A stretch of 32,036 nt of DNA from Pseudomonadota bacterium (GCA_021808195.1 JAKBCE010000036.1:1-32036), one strand, 5' to 3'; shown: positions 16,889-26,016, numbered from the stretch's first letter. A program made the numbers and translations. The notes: a model not told the origin generated them from the sequence alone.

Positions 16889-17774
16889 AACGCTGCTCAC
16901 GATGTTGCTGATGATCTTCGGCGGCTGTGCGCTGCAGGCGCTCGCCGGCTGGCCCGACCCGGCGATTTCGGCCGCGGAGGCCGCATCGCTCGAGCGCACC
17001 GCGTGGCTGAGAGTGTGCCTGCCGGCGCTGCCGATGCTGCTCATCGCTCCGTGGCTCGCCGGTTGGGCGCTCACCCAGCCCGATCCGGTGCGCGTGCCGC
17101 TCAATCCGCTCGTGATCGTGGCGCTGTGGTTGCCCTTCGGGCTGCTGTTCCTGCGCGCGCTGCTGCGCGCCCTGTGGGCGCTGCTGCGCGAGCCGCCCGA
17201 GTGCGCAGTGGCAACCGTCGGGCTGATGGCCCCGCAGATCGTGTTCTCGCCGTTTCTCGCCCGACAGCTCGATGAGCCGGTGATCCGCGCGGCGCTGGCG
17301 CATGAGCGGGCGCACGGGCGGCATCGCGATCCGCTGCGGATCTGGATCGCCCAGCTCATCACCGATCTGCAATGGCCCTGGCCGCAGGCCCGGCGCCGGC
17401 TGGGGGTCTGGCTCGAGGCGCTCGAGTGGGCCCGTGACGAGGAGGCCCGCCGAGCGGGCGTCGAGGGATCGGATCTCGCCGCTGCGGTGCTCGCTTCGGT
17501 GCGGTTCCTCGGAGCGCTGAGCGGGCCGCAGCGCGCTGCGCTCTCGGGCACCCAGGTGGCCCATGCGCGACTGATCGGTGACGGTCAGGCGCTGCGGCGC
17601 CGAGTGGCACGCTTGCTCACTCCGCTGCGCGCACTCGAGCCGGCGCGCCGGCCCCGCGCCCCGGCGCTGCTCGTACAGGCCGCGGTGTGGATCCCGCTGC
17701 TGCTCGCGGTGTTGTGGCTCGGGATTGTCTATGGCGCACCGGTCATGCGGCCGCTGCTCGGACTGACGGCGTGA
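16878..17774 (+). CDS. M56 (BlaR1-like) membrane metallopeptidase without sensor domain
   Basis: A 298-residue membrane protein with hydrophobic segments at about residues 6-24, 43-65, 76-103 and 268-290. A cytoplasmic M56 zinc site is visible: H142-E143-R-A-H146 in LAHERAHGRHRD, with E183 in ALEWARDEEA as the probable third ligand. Unlike BlaR1 it has no penicillin-binding C-terminal domain; the protein ends shortly after the last helix. It probably cleaves or inactivates the BlaI-type repressor upon an envelope signal, but what it senses is unknown. The GTG start follows GGAGGG and overlaps the repressor gene by 11 bp; its stop overlaps the adaptor gene start. Confidence 0.85.
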   Translation: MERETLLTMLLMIFGGCALQALAGWPDPAISAAEAASLERTAWLRVCLPALPMLLIAPWLAGWALTQPDPVRVPLNPLVIVALWLPFGLLFLRALLRALWALLREPPECAVATVGLMAPQIVFSPFLARQLDEPVIRAALAHERAHGRHRDPLRIWIAQLITDLQWPWPQARRRLGVWLEALEWARDEEARRAGVEGSDLAAAVLASVRFLGALSGPQRAALSGTQVAHARLIGDGQALRRRVARLLTPLRALEPARRPRAPALLVQAAVWIPLLLAVLWLGIVYGAPVMRPLLGLTA

Positions 17775-18793
17775 GGGCACGGGGCGCCCTCGTGAGCGCT
17801 GTCGCGCTCGCTCTGCTCGCAGCGGCGCTCGCGCACAGGGTCCAGGCGGCCACGCTCGGCTCGCTGCGTAGCGGCACCGTGATCGCACGCGCTGCGCCGG
17901 TGCGGCGCCGACTGCGCGCCTACGGACAGATCCGGCCGGTTGCGCTGACTCTGGCCCGCGCGATGCAGGCCGGGATCGTGAGCCGACTGGCTCTGCCCGG
18001 GGAGCGCATTCGGATGAATCAGGTGCTGGCCGTGATCGCCGGCCCGCAGGCCCAAGCCCTGCTCGCACGCCGCCGCGGCGCGCTGCGGGCCGCTCGGGTG
18101 AGGCTCGATGCCGATCGGCGCCAGCTTGCCGCCCAGCTGGTCACCCGCCAGCAGCTCGCGGCGGATCAGGCCGCCTACCTCAGCGCTCGCGGCGCGCTGC
18201 GGGCGGCATTGCGCACGCTGACCGTGCGCTCGCCGGTGGCCGGACGGGTGTTGAGTGTCGCGGTGGGCGACGGCACGCAGGTGACCGCCGGTGAGCCACT
18301 GCTCACCCTGCAGGCAGGCCGCCTGTGGCTGGCGGCCCGCTTCTACGGTGCGGCGGCGCGCGCTGTCCACCCTGGTCTGTTGGGACGGTTCAGACCGGTC
18401 GCCGGCGCAACGAGCGTGGCCGTACGGGTGGTCACGGTGGCCGGTGCGTTGGCTGCCGATGGCGGCACACGTGTTCTGTTGCAGCCCAAGGGCATGACCG
18501 GCGCCGCGGCTCGTCTCTGGCGCAGCGGTCAATGGGGCACCGTCACTCTGCCCCTGGCCACCCGCACGCTGGTGGCCGTTCCGACCCGCGCGCTGATCCT
18601 CGATCGGGCGCACTGGTGGGTGGTGCTGCGTACGGCGCACGGCGATCGCCCTCAGCGGGTCGTGCCGGGTCCGGCGCGCGGTTGGCTGACGTATCTCGAG
18701 AGCGGCGTGCAGGCCGGCGAGCCGGTGGTGGTCGAGAACGCCGATCTGGCGTTCCACCATGACATCGCCAGCCACTACACTCCGCCGAACTGA
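17771..18793 (+). CDS. RND efflux periplasmic adaptor (membrane fusion protein)
   Basis: A 340-residue exported adaptor. The N-terminal hydrophobic signal ends near residue 28. The barrel-sandwich (lipoyl) halves are represented by GIVSRLALPGERIRMNQVLAVI and VRSPVAGRVLSVAVGDGTQVTAGEPL, separated by a short helical hairpin (about residues 95-145), with a beta-barrel and membrane-proximal part after it. It would link the RND pump to the outer-membrane channel. The hairpin is short, as in metal-type (CusB-like) adaptors. The GTG at 17771 overlaps the M56 stop (GTGA), implying coupled expression with the regulators. Confidence 0.87.
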   Translation: MRARGALVSAVALALLAAALAHRVQAATLGSLRSGTVIARAAPVRRRLRAYGQIRPVALTLARAMQAGIVSRLALPGERIRMNQVLAVIAGPQAQALLARRRGALRAARVRLDADRRQLAAQLVTRQQLAADQAAYLSARGALRAALRTLTVRSPVAGRVLSVAVGDGTQVTAGEPLLTLQAGRLWLAARFYGAAARAVHPGLLGRFRPVAGATSVAVRVVTVAGALAADGGTRVLLQPKGMTGAAARLWRSGQWGTVTLPLATRTLVAVPTRALILDRAHWWVVLRTAHGDRPQRVVPGPARGWLTYLESGVQAGEPVVVENADLAFHHDIASHYTPPN

Positions 18794-18802
18794 GGCCGGG
18801 CG

Positions 18803-21800
18803 ATGGCGGTGACACGGACTGTACCGCACGTGCTGCGCCGGCCGTTGCTCTGGGTTCTGCTGCTCGGCGCGCTGCTCGCCTGGATCGCCAACGCACTGGT
18901 GCATATCCCGGTCGAGGTGTTGCCGAGGTTCGACTACCCGGAAGTCAGCATCTTCGTGCACCAGCCCGGCGCGAGTGCAACCGAGCTCGAGAGCCTCATC
19001 GTCGATCCGCTCGAGGGGGAGATTCTGGCGCTGCCTCACCTGCAGAGCGTGCGCTCGAGCATGGGCAGCGGCACAGTCGAGATCGACGTGCGCTTTCGCA
19101 GTGGCTCGACGGCGCTGATCGATCTGCAGGCGGTCAACGGGGCAATCGACCGGGCGCGACGGCGCTTGCCCGCCGCGGTGCACCCCTTTGCGCAGATCAT
19201 GGGCAACGCCATCAACGAGGTGGATGATTACTCGGCGCAGATTCCGGCGAGGATTGCGCCGGCGGAAGTCGAGCGGGACGTGCTCACCTCCATCGCCCCG
19301 GCGTTGCGCGCGTTGCCGGGGGTACAGCGGGTCGAGGTGTACGGTCAGGGCGAGGAGGCGCTGTGGGTCCAGCCTGACCTCGGGGCGCTGCAGCGATACG
19401 GTGTATCGGTCGCGGCGCTCGTGCGCGCGGTGCGCGCACAGGTGCTGCTGAAGCCTGCCGGCTACGTGATTCAAGGGCACAACGACGTGTTGATCGAGGC
19501 GCGGCATCTGCCCGTGCACAGCGCGCAGCTGCGGCGAGCGCCGGTGCCGAGCGCGCACGGGGTGGTGCCGCTCGGGGCGCTGGCGCGCGTGGTGCGTGCG
19601 GCGGTGCCGGTCCACAATGCCGTGCTGCTCGATGGCCGGCCGAGCGTCGAGTTGACGATCCTGAAGCAGTCCGGTGCGGCCACCACGCCGGTCACCCGCG
19701 AGGTCGCCGCCACGCTGGCGGCCACCCGCGCCGAGCTGCCGCCCGGGGTGCGCTGGGTGCGCACCTACGATCAGGGTCACATCGTGCATGCGATCGGGGC
19801 GGACCTCGGGCGCAATCTGCTCATCGGCATGGGACTCGCCGTGGCGGTGTTGTTCTGGGTGCTCGGCGGCGGCCGCGGCGTGTGGATCCTCGCGTTCAGC
19901 ATTCCGCTGTCGCTCGGCATCGGCATCGCGGCGCTCTACTACACCGGTCAGGATCTGAATCTGATGACCTTGGGGGCGCTCACCGTGGCGGTGGGCCTGC
20001 TCGCCGATGATGCAATCATCGTCCTCGAGAGCATCTATCACCGCTGGGAGCAGGGCGATGGGCGCTGGGAGGGGATTGCGCGCGGTCTGCGTCAGATCCT
20101 CGTGCCGGATATCACCGGCACCCTCACCAACGTCGCGATCTACGTGCCGTTGCTGTTTGTCGGCGGTCTGGTCGGGCTTTTCTTCATTCCCTTCTCGTTG
20201 GCGATGACCTTCGCGCTGCTCGCCTCGCTGTTGGTGTCGCTGACGGTGATTCCGCTGGCGTTAGGCTTTCTCGGAGCCTCCGCGCAGGGGGCCACTGCGG
20301 CCGGCGCACGCGCGCTCGAGTGGCTGCGGGGCTGGAACGAGCGGCTGTTCGCGCTTGTGATGCGTGGTCCGCGCCTCAGTCTGGCACTCACCGTCGGGGT
20401 GCTGCTGCTGTCGCTGCTCGGGCTGGTGCTGGTGCCCATTGATTTTCTGCCGCTGCCGAACGAGGGGGTGCTGCTCGAGTCGTTCACGCTCGCACCCGGC
20501 ACTTCGCTGCGCCAGACCCGCGCGGCGGTCGATCTGATGACGGCGCGGATCCTCGCCGACCCGGCCGTGGCGCACGTCTATGCTCGCATCGGCTCCTCAG
20601 GGGGTACCACCTACACCGAGCCGGCGTACGCCGGGGAGATGCAGGTGTCCCTGAAGCGTGGCATCAGCGTCAATGCGCTCGATCAGATCGGTGAGCGCAT
20701 CCAGCGCGAGTCCCATCTGCCCGGCGTGCAGCTGTCGGTCGATACCCCGACCATCGAGCGGCTCGGGGAAAGCCTCTCGGGTCTGCCGCAGCCGTTCGTG
20801 GTGCACGTCTTCGGCAGCAGCATCCGGGAGCTGCGCCGCCTGTCGCAGCAGATCACCGCGCGCCTGCGGCACATCCCGGCGCTTTCCGGAATTTTCAACA
20901 ACGATGGCTACACCGTCACGCAACTGACGATTGCGCCGCGCACGGCGGCACTCGCCGCCTACGGACTGACTCCGGCGTCGCTCTACGCGCAGCTCGATCC
21001 GTTGCTCAACGGTGAGGTGATCGCGCAGGTGCCCGAAGGCAACGTGCCGCTCGATCTGTACCTGCGCCTCGCCGATGCGCCGCGCCGCTCCCTGGCGCAG
21101 CTCGCAGCGCTGCCGGTGCGCACCGGCGGGTGGACTCCGCTCGGTGAGCTCGCGCGCCTCTCGCTGCTCAGCACCCCGAACCAGATCGATCACATTGCCG
21201 GGGCGCGGGTGCTTGATATTCTGGCGACGCCGAACGGTACGCTCGGCAGCACCGTGCGGGCGGCGCGGCGGGCGCTGCGCGGACTGCACTTGCCGCCGGG
21301 CTATCGGATCACCTTCGGCGGACTGTTCGCGCAGCTCGAGCATGCCGCGCTCGGCCTGCTCCTTGCGGTACTCGCCGCGTTCGTTCTCATGGTCGGCATC
21401 CTCATCTTGCAGTTCGACGGGTTGCTGGTGCCCGGGATCTTGCTGCTCGAGATCCCGCTCGCCATCACCGGCGGCACCCTGGCGCTGTTGGTGAGCGGGG
21501 TCGGACTGAATGCCACCGGCATCATCGGCTTTCTCACCCTGATCGGCATCGGCTTGCGCCACAGCATCGTGTTGCTCGATCGTGCGCGGCAGAACGAGGC
21601 GCATGGCATGCCGCTCGAGCTGGCGGTGCGCGAGGCGATCCAGGTGCGCTTCCGACCGATCGTGCTCACCGCACTGACCGCTGCGCTCGGGATGTTGCCG
21701 ACTGCGCTCGGCTTCGGGCAGGGCGCCGCGCCCGAGCAGGGCTTGGCGGTGGTGATTCTGGGCGGACTTCTCTGGAGCGCCGTGCGCTCGACCAATCTCA

Positions 21801-21859
21801 TCCCCGCGCTGTATCTGTACTGGCGCGGCAAGCAGCTCGCGCGGGAGCCGGCGCGATGA
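18803..21859 (+). CDS. RND efflux pump inner-membrane permease
   Basis: A 1018-residue RND transporter of the size and topology of the CzcA/AcrB superfamily. It has TM1 at the N-terminus, a large periplasmic loop (about residues 35-330), the TM2-TM6 block, a second loop from about residue 550 and a C-terminal TM block. TM4 carries the paired acidic residues D402-D403 in GLLADDAIIVLES, the proton relay of RND pumps. Other family signatures are LPRFDYPEVSIFVHQPGAS near the start and GFLTLIGIGLRHSIVLLD in the C-terminal half. I cannot assign metal versus organic substrate. It overlaps the outer-membrane factor gene as ATGA. Confidence 0.93.
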   Translation: MAVTRTVPHVLRRPLLWVLLLGALLAWIANALVHIPVEVLPRFDYPEVSIFVHQPGASATELESLIVDPLEGEILALPHLQSVRSSMGSGTVEIDVRFRSGSTALIDLQAVNGAIDRARRRLPAAVHPFAQIMGNAINEVDDYSAQIPARIAPAEVERDVLTSIAPALRALPGVQRVEVYGQGEEALWVQPDLGALQRYGVSVAALVRAVRAQVLLKPAGYVIQGHNDVLIEARHLPVHSAQLRRAPVPSAHGVVPLGALARVVRAAVPVHNAVLLDGRPSVELTILKQSGAATTPVTREVAATLAATRAELPPGVRWVRTYDQGHIVHAIGADLGRNLLIGMGLAVAVLFWVLGGGRGVWILAFSIPLSLGIGIAALYYTGQDLNLMTLGALTVAVGLLADDAIIVLESIYHRWEQGDGRWEGIARGLRQILVPDITGTLTNVAIYVPLLFVGGLVGLFFIPFSLAMTFALLASLLVSLTVIPLALGFLGASAQGATAAGARALEWLRGWNERLFALVMRGPRLSLALTVGVLLLSLLGLVLVPIDFLPLPNEGVLLESFTLAPGTSLRQTRAAVDLMTARILADPAVAHVYARIGSSGGTTYTEPAYAGEMQVSLKRGISVNALDQIGERIQRESHLPGVQLSVDTPTIERLGESLSGLPQPFVVHVFGSSIRELRRLSQQITARLRHIPALSGIFNNDGYTVTQLTIAPRTAALAAYGLTPASLYAQLDPLLNGEVIAQVPEGNVPLDLYLRLADAPRRSLAQLAALPVRTGGWTPLGELARLSLLSTPNQIDHIAGARVLDILATPNGTLGSTVRAARRALRGLHLPPGYRITFGGLFAQLEHAALGLLLAVLAAFVLMVGILILQFDGLLVPGILLLEIPLAITGGTLALLVSGVGLNATGIIGFLTLIGIGLRHSIVLLDRARQNEAHGMPLELAVREAIQVRFRPIVLTALTAALGMLPTALGFGQGAAPEQGLAVVILGGLLWSAVRSTNLIPALYLYWRGKQLAREPAR

Positions 21860-23193
21860 GCACGCCGCGGCCGAGCACCGTCGGGTGTGTCGCTCTCGGG
21901 GTGGTGTGCGCCATGCTGGCCAGCTGTGCGATCTATCATCCCAAGCCGCTCCCTCGAGGCAGCACGCTGCTGCGGATCGCGCAGCTGCGCGCCTCGCGCC
22001 GGACCTTCGCTCTGCCTGGCCTGAAAGCCGAGCCGCTCGATCCGGCGGCTGGCCTGACGGCCGTGAACATCATGCAGCTCGCCGTGGCCGCCGATCCGCT
22101 CCTGCGCGCCGAGCGTGCGCGCCTCGGAATCGCCCGCGCGCAGTTGTTCGCCGCCGGATTGCTGCCCGACCCGGTGCTCTCGGGCGGGCTCGGCAAATCC
22201 CCCACTCGAATCGGCTACAGCATCGGGTTGATGCAGGACGTGCGTGCGCTCGTGACTCTGCGGGCCGCGCGCTCGGCGGCCCGCGCCCGCTCGCGTCAGG
22301 TCGATCTTCAGGTGCTCTGGCAGGAATGGCAGGTGGCCGAACGGGCCCGGGTGCTGTTCATCCAGGCCCGTCAGGAGCAGGCGCTGGCGCAGGTGCTGCG
22401 TCCGCTGCGGCATCTGCTCGGTCTGCTGGTGCAGCGTGAGCAGCGCGAATTGGCGCGCGGAACCGTGGCAGCGGCGCGCACCGCCGCCGCGCTCGCCGCC
22501 TGGGATGCCGCGCAGCAGCGCTGGCGTGCGCTCGAGCTGGCGCAGAATCGCACCTGGCATGGGCTCGATGCGCTGTTGGCACTGCGCCCCGGGACGCACC
22601 TGATGCTGCGCGGTACGGCAGAGGTGATGCCGTTGTCGCACGCGACGCTGCGCGCTGCGCTGGCGGCGTTGCCCGACCGCCGACCGGACCTGCTCGCCCT
22701 GCGAGCCGGCTATACCAGCGACCAGCAGCAGTTGCGCGAGGCCATCCTGCGCCAGTATCCGATGCTGGGCGTCGGCGTCGATTATGCGCACAGCGCCGAT
22801 CAGGGCGTGCGCACCGTGGGGTTCAATGTGCAGCTGACATTGCCGCTGTTCAATCGCAACCGGGGCGGGATCGCGATTGCGCGCGCGACGCGCGCCTACC
22901 TGTATCGGCAGTATCAGGCTCGGCTCGATGCGGCGATCAATGGGGCAGATCAGGTCGAGCACGCCGTGCGGATCATGCATCGGCAACTGCGTGTGCTCGA
23001 TGCGCGCGCTGAGCATCTGGAGCGGGCCCGCGCTGCTGCGGATCTGAGCTACCGTCGCGGCGAGCTGACGCTCGCCGGCTATTGCGCCGTGCTTGGTTCG
23101 CTCGATGCAGTGCGAGCCGATGTGATCGCAGTGCGGGCGGGGTTACAACAGGCCCAGGCGGCGCTCGATATGTTGTTGGCACAACCGCTGTGA
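21856..23193 (+). CDS. TolC/NodT-family outer-membrane efflux lipoprotein
   Basis: A 445-residue outer-membrane factor. The lipoprotein signal ends in the lipobox LASC with C24. Two repeated OEP halves follow, rich in long helices (for example RAVVRRARARSR-type arginine/alanine helices around residue 150 and TYRRGELTLAGY-like SYRRGELTLAGY near the C-terminus). The motif FNVQLTLPLFNRNRGGIAIA is characteristic of this family. It completes the tripartite pump encoded by the two genes upstream. Its stop codon lies inside a hairpin shared with the convergent MFS gene. Confidence 0.9.
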   Translation: MSTPRPSTVGCVALGVVCAMLASCAIYHPKPLPRGSTLLRIAQLRASRRTFALPGLKAEPLDPAAGLTAVNIMQLAVAADPLLRAERARLGIARAQLFAAGLLPDPVLSGGLGKSPTRIGYSIGLMQDVRALVTLRAARSAARARSRQVDLQVLWQEWQVAERARVLFIQARQEQALAQVLRPLRHLLGLLVQREQRELARGTVAAARTAAALAAWDAAQQRWRALELAQNRTWHGLDALLALRPGTHLMLRGTAEVMPLSHATLRAALAALPDRRPDLLALRAGYTSDQQQLREAILRQYPMLGVGVDYAHSADQGVRTVGFNVQLTLPLFNRNRGGIAIARATRAYLYRQYQARLDAAINGADQVEHAVRIMHRQLRVLDARAEHLERARAAADLSYRRGELTLAGYCAVLGSLDAVRADVIAVRAGLQQAQAALDMLLAQPL

Positions 23194-23221
23194 GGCGCAG
23201 CGCCTGCGCAGGGCCTCACAG
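23188..23221. terminator. Bidirectional hairpin overlapping both convergent stop codons
   Basis: Outer arms CTGTGAGGC (23188-23196) and GCCTCACAG (23213-23221) are perfect 9-bp complements. An inner alternative stem GCGCAG/CTGCGC lies between them. The structure contains the stop codons of the TolC-like gene (+) and the MFS gene (-). No T-run follows on either side, so it may pause or protect 3' ends as much as terminate. Confidence 0.6.
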
Positions 23222-24463
23222 GGAGGCATCGCCGCTCGGGGTGGGCACGCTGCGGGCGGCGGGCTCGATGGCGCCGAAGAAGCGTTGATAGAGCACGATG
23301 TACAGCGCCTGCAGCCCCACGGCGATCAGAAACGGCGTGGTGAACTCGCCGCGATGGATCAACCAGCCGCCGATCACCGGACCGACTGCGCGGGGAATCT
23401 GCATCGAGAGGTTCTGCACCGTCGCAGCCACGCCGCGCCGTTCCGCGCGGGTCAGTCCCGCCGCGACGGCTTGACGGACTCCGGCCGTGCCGCGGTTGAA
23501 CACGCTGCGCAGCGCGTACAGGGCGGCGGCGAGGGCGAAGTCGGGCGAGAAGGGCATGCCGAGCAGCATGGCCAGTCCCACCACCCGCATGGCGGTTACG
23601 GCCCGCACGCTACCGATGCGTCGGCTCAGCCGGTGCGCGAGTACCGAGCCGAGCGTGGCGAGTGCAAAACTCGCCGCGAGCGCCGGACCGATCACTTGCG
23701 GGCCCTGCGCGTAACGGCGCAGGAACCAGTAGGCGATCAGCGGTCCGATGATGCCGATGGCAAGTCCGTTGATGGCGTTGGTGAGGGCGAGTTTGCGGAT
23801 CCGGCGGTTCTCATCGCGCTTGATCCGTGCCTCGTGGTGCTGATCGTGGGCGGCAGCGCGGCGCACCTCGGGCACTTCGCGGGTCCAGGCCACCAGGCCG
23901 AGCGACACGAGCGAGCCGAGCAGCGGCAGCGCAAAGAGCACGCGGAAGCTGCCGAGATCGGTATAGCCGAGGCCGAACAGCGGCGGCACGGCAACGAGCA
24001 GTGCCCCCACGCCCATGCCGAGGAAGCCGAGAGTCGCGTTGTATGACAGTGCACGCCGGCGCTCCTCCCCGTCCACTTCGCGCGCGAGCCAGGCCTGCTC
24101 GACCGGAGAGAATGGCCCGGCCGCGCCGTTCGCGCCGCGCCCGAAGCCCGCGAGCGTCGAGGCGGCGATGAGCACCGCCTGGTTCGGGGTGAGGATGGCG
24201 GCGAGTGCGGCGGCCGCGGCGGCGAGTTCATAGGCGATGAGCAGCCGTCGGCGGCTCATGCGATCACCGAGTGGGCCGATGATCAGCGTCAGGAGCGCGC
24301 CGAAGGCCAGTCCCGCCATGAGAATCACGCCGATGGCCGTGCCGCTGAAGCCAAGCGCGTGCAGGTACAGGCTGAAGCTCGCAACCGTTGCACCCTGGCC
24401 GACGCTGCGCGTCGCCCGGGCAGCAAGCAGGCAGCGAACATTGTGCGGGAGGCGTCGGGACAC
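23216..24463 (-). CDS. MFS transporter
   Basis: A 415-residue major facilitator protein with about 12 hydrophobic segments in two halves. The loop between TM2 and TM3 carries GPLGDRMSRRRLL, a clear version of the MFS signature, and the central cytoplasmic linker is charged (HDQHHEARIKRDENRRIRK). The second-half equivalent is AHRLSRRIGSVRA. The substrate is unknown; drug-type exporters are one possibility. The start is a GTG at 24463 that keeps a short cytoplasmic N-terminus before TM1; no good Shine-Dalgarno supports it, so a nearby start could be used. It is 110 bp downstream of the REC-EAL gene. Confidence 0.88.
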   Translation of the reverse strand: MSRRLPHNVRCLLAARATRSVGQGATVASFSLYLHALGFSGTAIGVILMAGLAFGALLTLIIGPLGDRMSRRRLLIAYELAAAAAALAAILTPNQAVLIAASTLAGFGRGANGAAGPFSPVEQAWLAREVDGEERRRALSYNATLGFLGMGVGALLVAVPPLFGLGYTDLGSFRVLFALPLLGSLVSLGLVAWTREVPEVRRAAAHDQHHEARIKRDENRRIRKLALTNAINGLAIGIIGPLIAYWFLRRYAQGPQVIGPALAASFALATLGSVLAHRLSRRIGSVRAVTAMRVVGLAMLLGMPFSPDFALAAALYALRSVFNRGTAGVRQAVAAGLTRAERRGVAATVQNLSMQIPRAVGPVIGGWLIHRGEFTTPFLIAVGLQALYIVLYQRFFGAIEPAARSVPTPSGDASL

Positions 24464-24532
24464 GAGGGGCCGTGATAAGGGCAGCGAGTCGGCCAGTATC
24501 GGGTCGTGCGTCCCATGCGCGCAACCGGCAAG

Positions 24533-24554
24533 CGGCGGAGGGGGCGGTCCGCCG
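24533..24554 (-). terminator. GC-rich hairpin downstream of the REC-EAL gene
   Basis: CGGCGGA (24533-24539) and TCCGCCG (24548-24554) form a perfect 7-bp stem with an 8-base loop, 20 bp past the EAL gene stop and before the MFS gene. No T-tract follows on the - strand. It may separate the two transcription units. Confidence 0.4.
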
Positions 24555-24573
24555 GGCGAGAGAGGCTAGGAGT

Positions 24574-25800
24574 TCAGCCGAGCAGTTCGGGCCGATGCGT
24601 GCGCAGCCGGCGCAGCCAGGGCTCGAAATCGCCGGGTGACATCGCTTTGGCGAGCAACCAGCCCTGCGCCAGCGTGCAGCCGTACTGCCGCACGAGTTTC
24701 CAGTCCTGCAGCGATTCGACCCCCTCGGCGACGGTCTCCAGGCCGAGCTCACTTGCCATGTCGAGCGCTGAGCGCAGAATCACCTGCAGGCTCTCGCGCT
24801 CGGCCGCCCCGTGCACGAAGCTGCGGTCGATCTTCAGCTCCGTGAATGGAATGCGCGCCAGCTGCTGCATCGAGGAGAAGCCGGTGCCGTAGTCATCGAG
24901 TGACAGCCTGAAGCCGCGCAGCCTAAGCCGCGTCAGCACGCCGAGGGCGACCGCCAGCTCGCGCAGCAGCGAGCTCTCGGTGACCTCGAGAACCACCTGT
25001 TCGGCGCGCAGATGGTGCTTGCGCTGCAGATCCGAGATTTCCTGCACGAGCTCGCCGCGCTCGAGCAGCAGAGGCGAGATGTTCACCGCAATCGACAGGT
25101 CGAGTCCGAGGCGTGACCATTGCGCGGTCTGGGCCATCGCCAGATCCATCACGCGCAGCGTCAGGGCGTGAATGAGTCCGTGCTGCTCGGCGACCGGGAT
25201 GAAGGCATCGGGGGGGATCCAGCCGCGGCTGGGGTGATGCCAGCGGGCGAGCGCTTCGAGCCCCCGGACCCGGCAGGTGCCGATTTCGACCTGAGGATGG
25301 TAGTAGACGATGATCTCCTCGCGCTCGAGCGCGAGGCGCAGCTCCTGCGGGTCAACCGGCGTGGCTTTGTTTTCCGGGCTCTCCGCAGGTCCTATGCTCG
25401 TCTGGCGGCGCAACAATGTACCGAGCGCGGACTGGGTCAAGGGTTTCGGCAGGCTGCCAAGAATACGCAGACCCAGTGCCGTACCCATATCTTCGACCGA
25501 CTGGCGCAGCGCGCTCTCGCGTGAAGAGGCGACGATGATCGGGGAGCGCAGGCGCCGCGCCGAGAGTGCGGCCAGCAGCTCCGGGCCGTCCATGTTCGGC
25601 ATTTCCAGATCCACGATCAGCAGATCCGGCGGGTTTGCCAGGGTGTCGAGCAGCGCGAGCGCGGCGACGCCGTCCTCGGCCTGGTGAACGTCCGTGATGC
25701 GCAGTTCCCGGCACAGCGCCGCGCCGAGACTGCGCTGCACACCGCTGTCATCAACGATCAGCACTGAATCAATGACACGCAGTGCAGCGGTGGCAGGCAT
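24574..25800 (-). CDS. REC-EAL response regulator, predicted c-di-GMP phosphodiesterase
   Basis: A 408-residue two-domain protein. The receiver domain (residues 10-133) has the acidic pair D17-D18, phosphoacceptor D64 in LIVDLEMPNMDG and K119. The EAL domain (about residues 150-400) has E182 in RGLEALARW, N240, E272, D302-D303 in LDDYGTGFSS, K323 in KIDRS, E355 in ETVAEG and Q379 in QGWLLAKAM. All metal and catalytic positions look intact, so active hydrolysis of c-di-GMP is expected, controlled by phosphorylation, as in RocR/PvrR-type proteins. No partner histidine kinase is nearby. The ATG at 25800 starts directly before the receiver domain; the open frame extends upstream to 25989 but that part is not conserved-looking. 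Confidence 0.93.
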   Translation of the reverse strand: MPATAALRVIDSVLIVDDSGVQRSLGAALCRELRITDVHQAEDGVAALALLDTLANPPDLLIVDLEMPNMDGPELLAALSARRLRSPIIVASSRESALRQSVEDMGTALGLRILGSLPKPLTQSALGTLLRRQTSIGPAESPENKATPVDPQELRLALEREEIIVYYHPQVEIGTCRVRGLEALARWHHPSRGWIPPDAFIPVAEQHGLIHALTLRVMDLAMAQTAQWSRLGLDLSIAVNISPLLLERGELVQEISDLQRKHHLRAEQVVLEVTESSLLRELAVALGVLTRLRLRGFRLSLDDYGTGFSSMQQLARIPFTELKIDRSFVHGAAERESLQVILRSALDMASELGLETVAEGVESLQDWKLVRQYGCTLAQGWLLAKAMSPGDFEPWLRRLRTHRPELLG

Positions 25801-25860
25801 AGTCGCAGTGAACCCCTGGCCGCCCGTGAGGCAAGGGGGGCGACGTTCGTCTTCCGAGCT

Positions 25861-25888
25861 GTATCGACGGGGACGCGCCGGGACTTGA
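25861..25888 (-). promoter_or_regulatory. Possible sigma-28 (FliA)-like promoter of the REC-EAL gene
   Basis: Read on the - strand, TCAAGTCC (25888-25881) and GTCGATAC (25868-25861) resemble the flagellar sigma-28 elements TAAAGTTT and GCCGATAA, with 12 rather than the usual 11 bases between them. The leader to the ATG would be about 50 nt. The match is partial and could be chance. Confidence 0.25.
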
Positions 25889-25969
25889 GCCTCGCAAGGC
25901 GGGGGGAGTGTGACGCCGGTCGCATTTGGGATGGTGGAATCTACCAGTGCCTTGCCCGGGGCCCGCGCG

Positions 25970-25998
25970 TTGCGTCCGGTGGACTTCATCGCTAGACT
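25970..25998 (+). promoter_or_regulatory. Predicted tRNA-Val promoter
   Basis: TTGCGT (25970-25975) and TAGACT (25993-25998) are 17 bp apart, and the mature tRNA begins 19 bases after the -10 box, which is a normal distance. Confidence 0.45.
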
Positions 25999-26016
25999 TG
26001 CCGTCCCTTGAGGGAT

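Noticed and set aside
17729..20041. 770-codon - strand open frame across the adaptor and RND genes
   Set aside because: It is histidine-, arginine- and glutamine-rich with no domain, and is antisense to recognised pump genes; a GC-skew artefact.
25801..26016. A c-di-GMP riboswitch before the REC-EAL gene
   Set aside because: No GEMM-like paired core or tetraloop arrangement could be recognised in the short leader.
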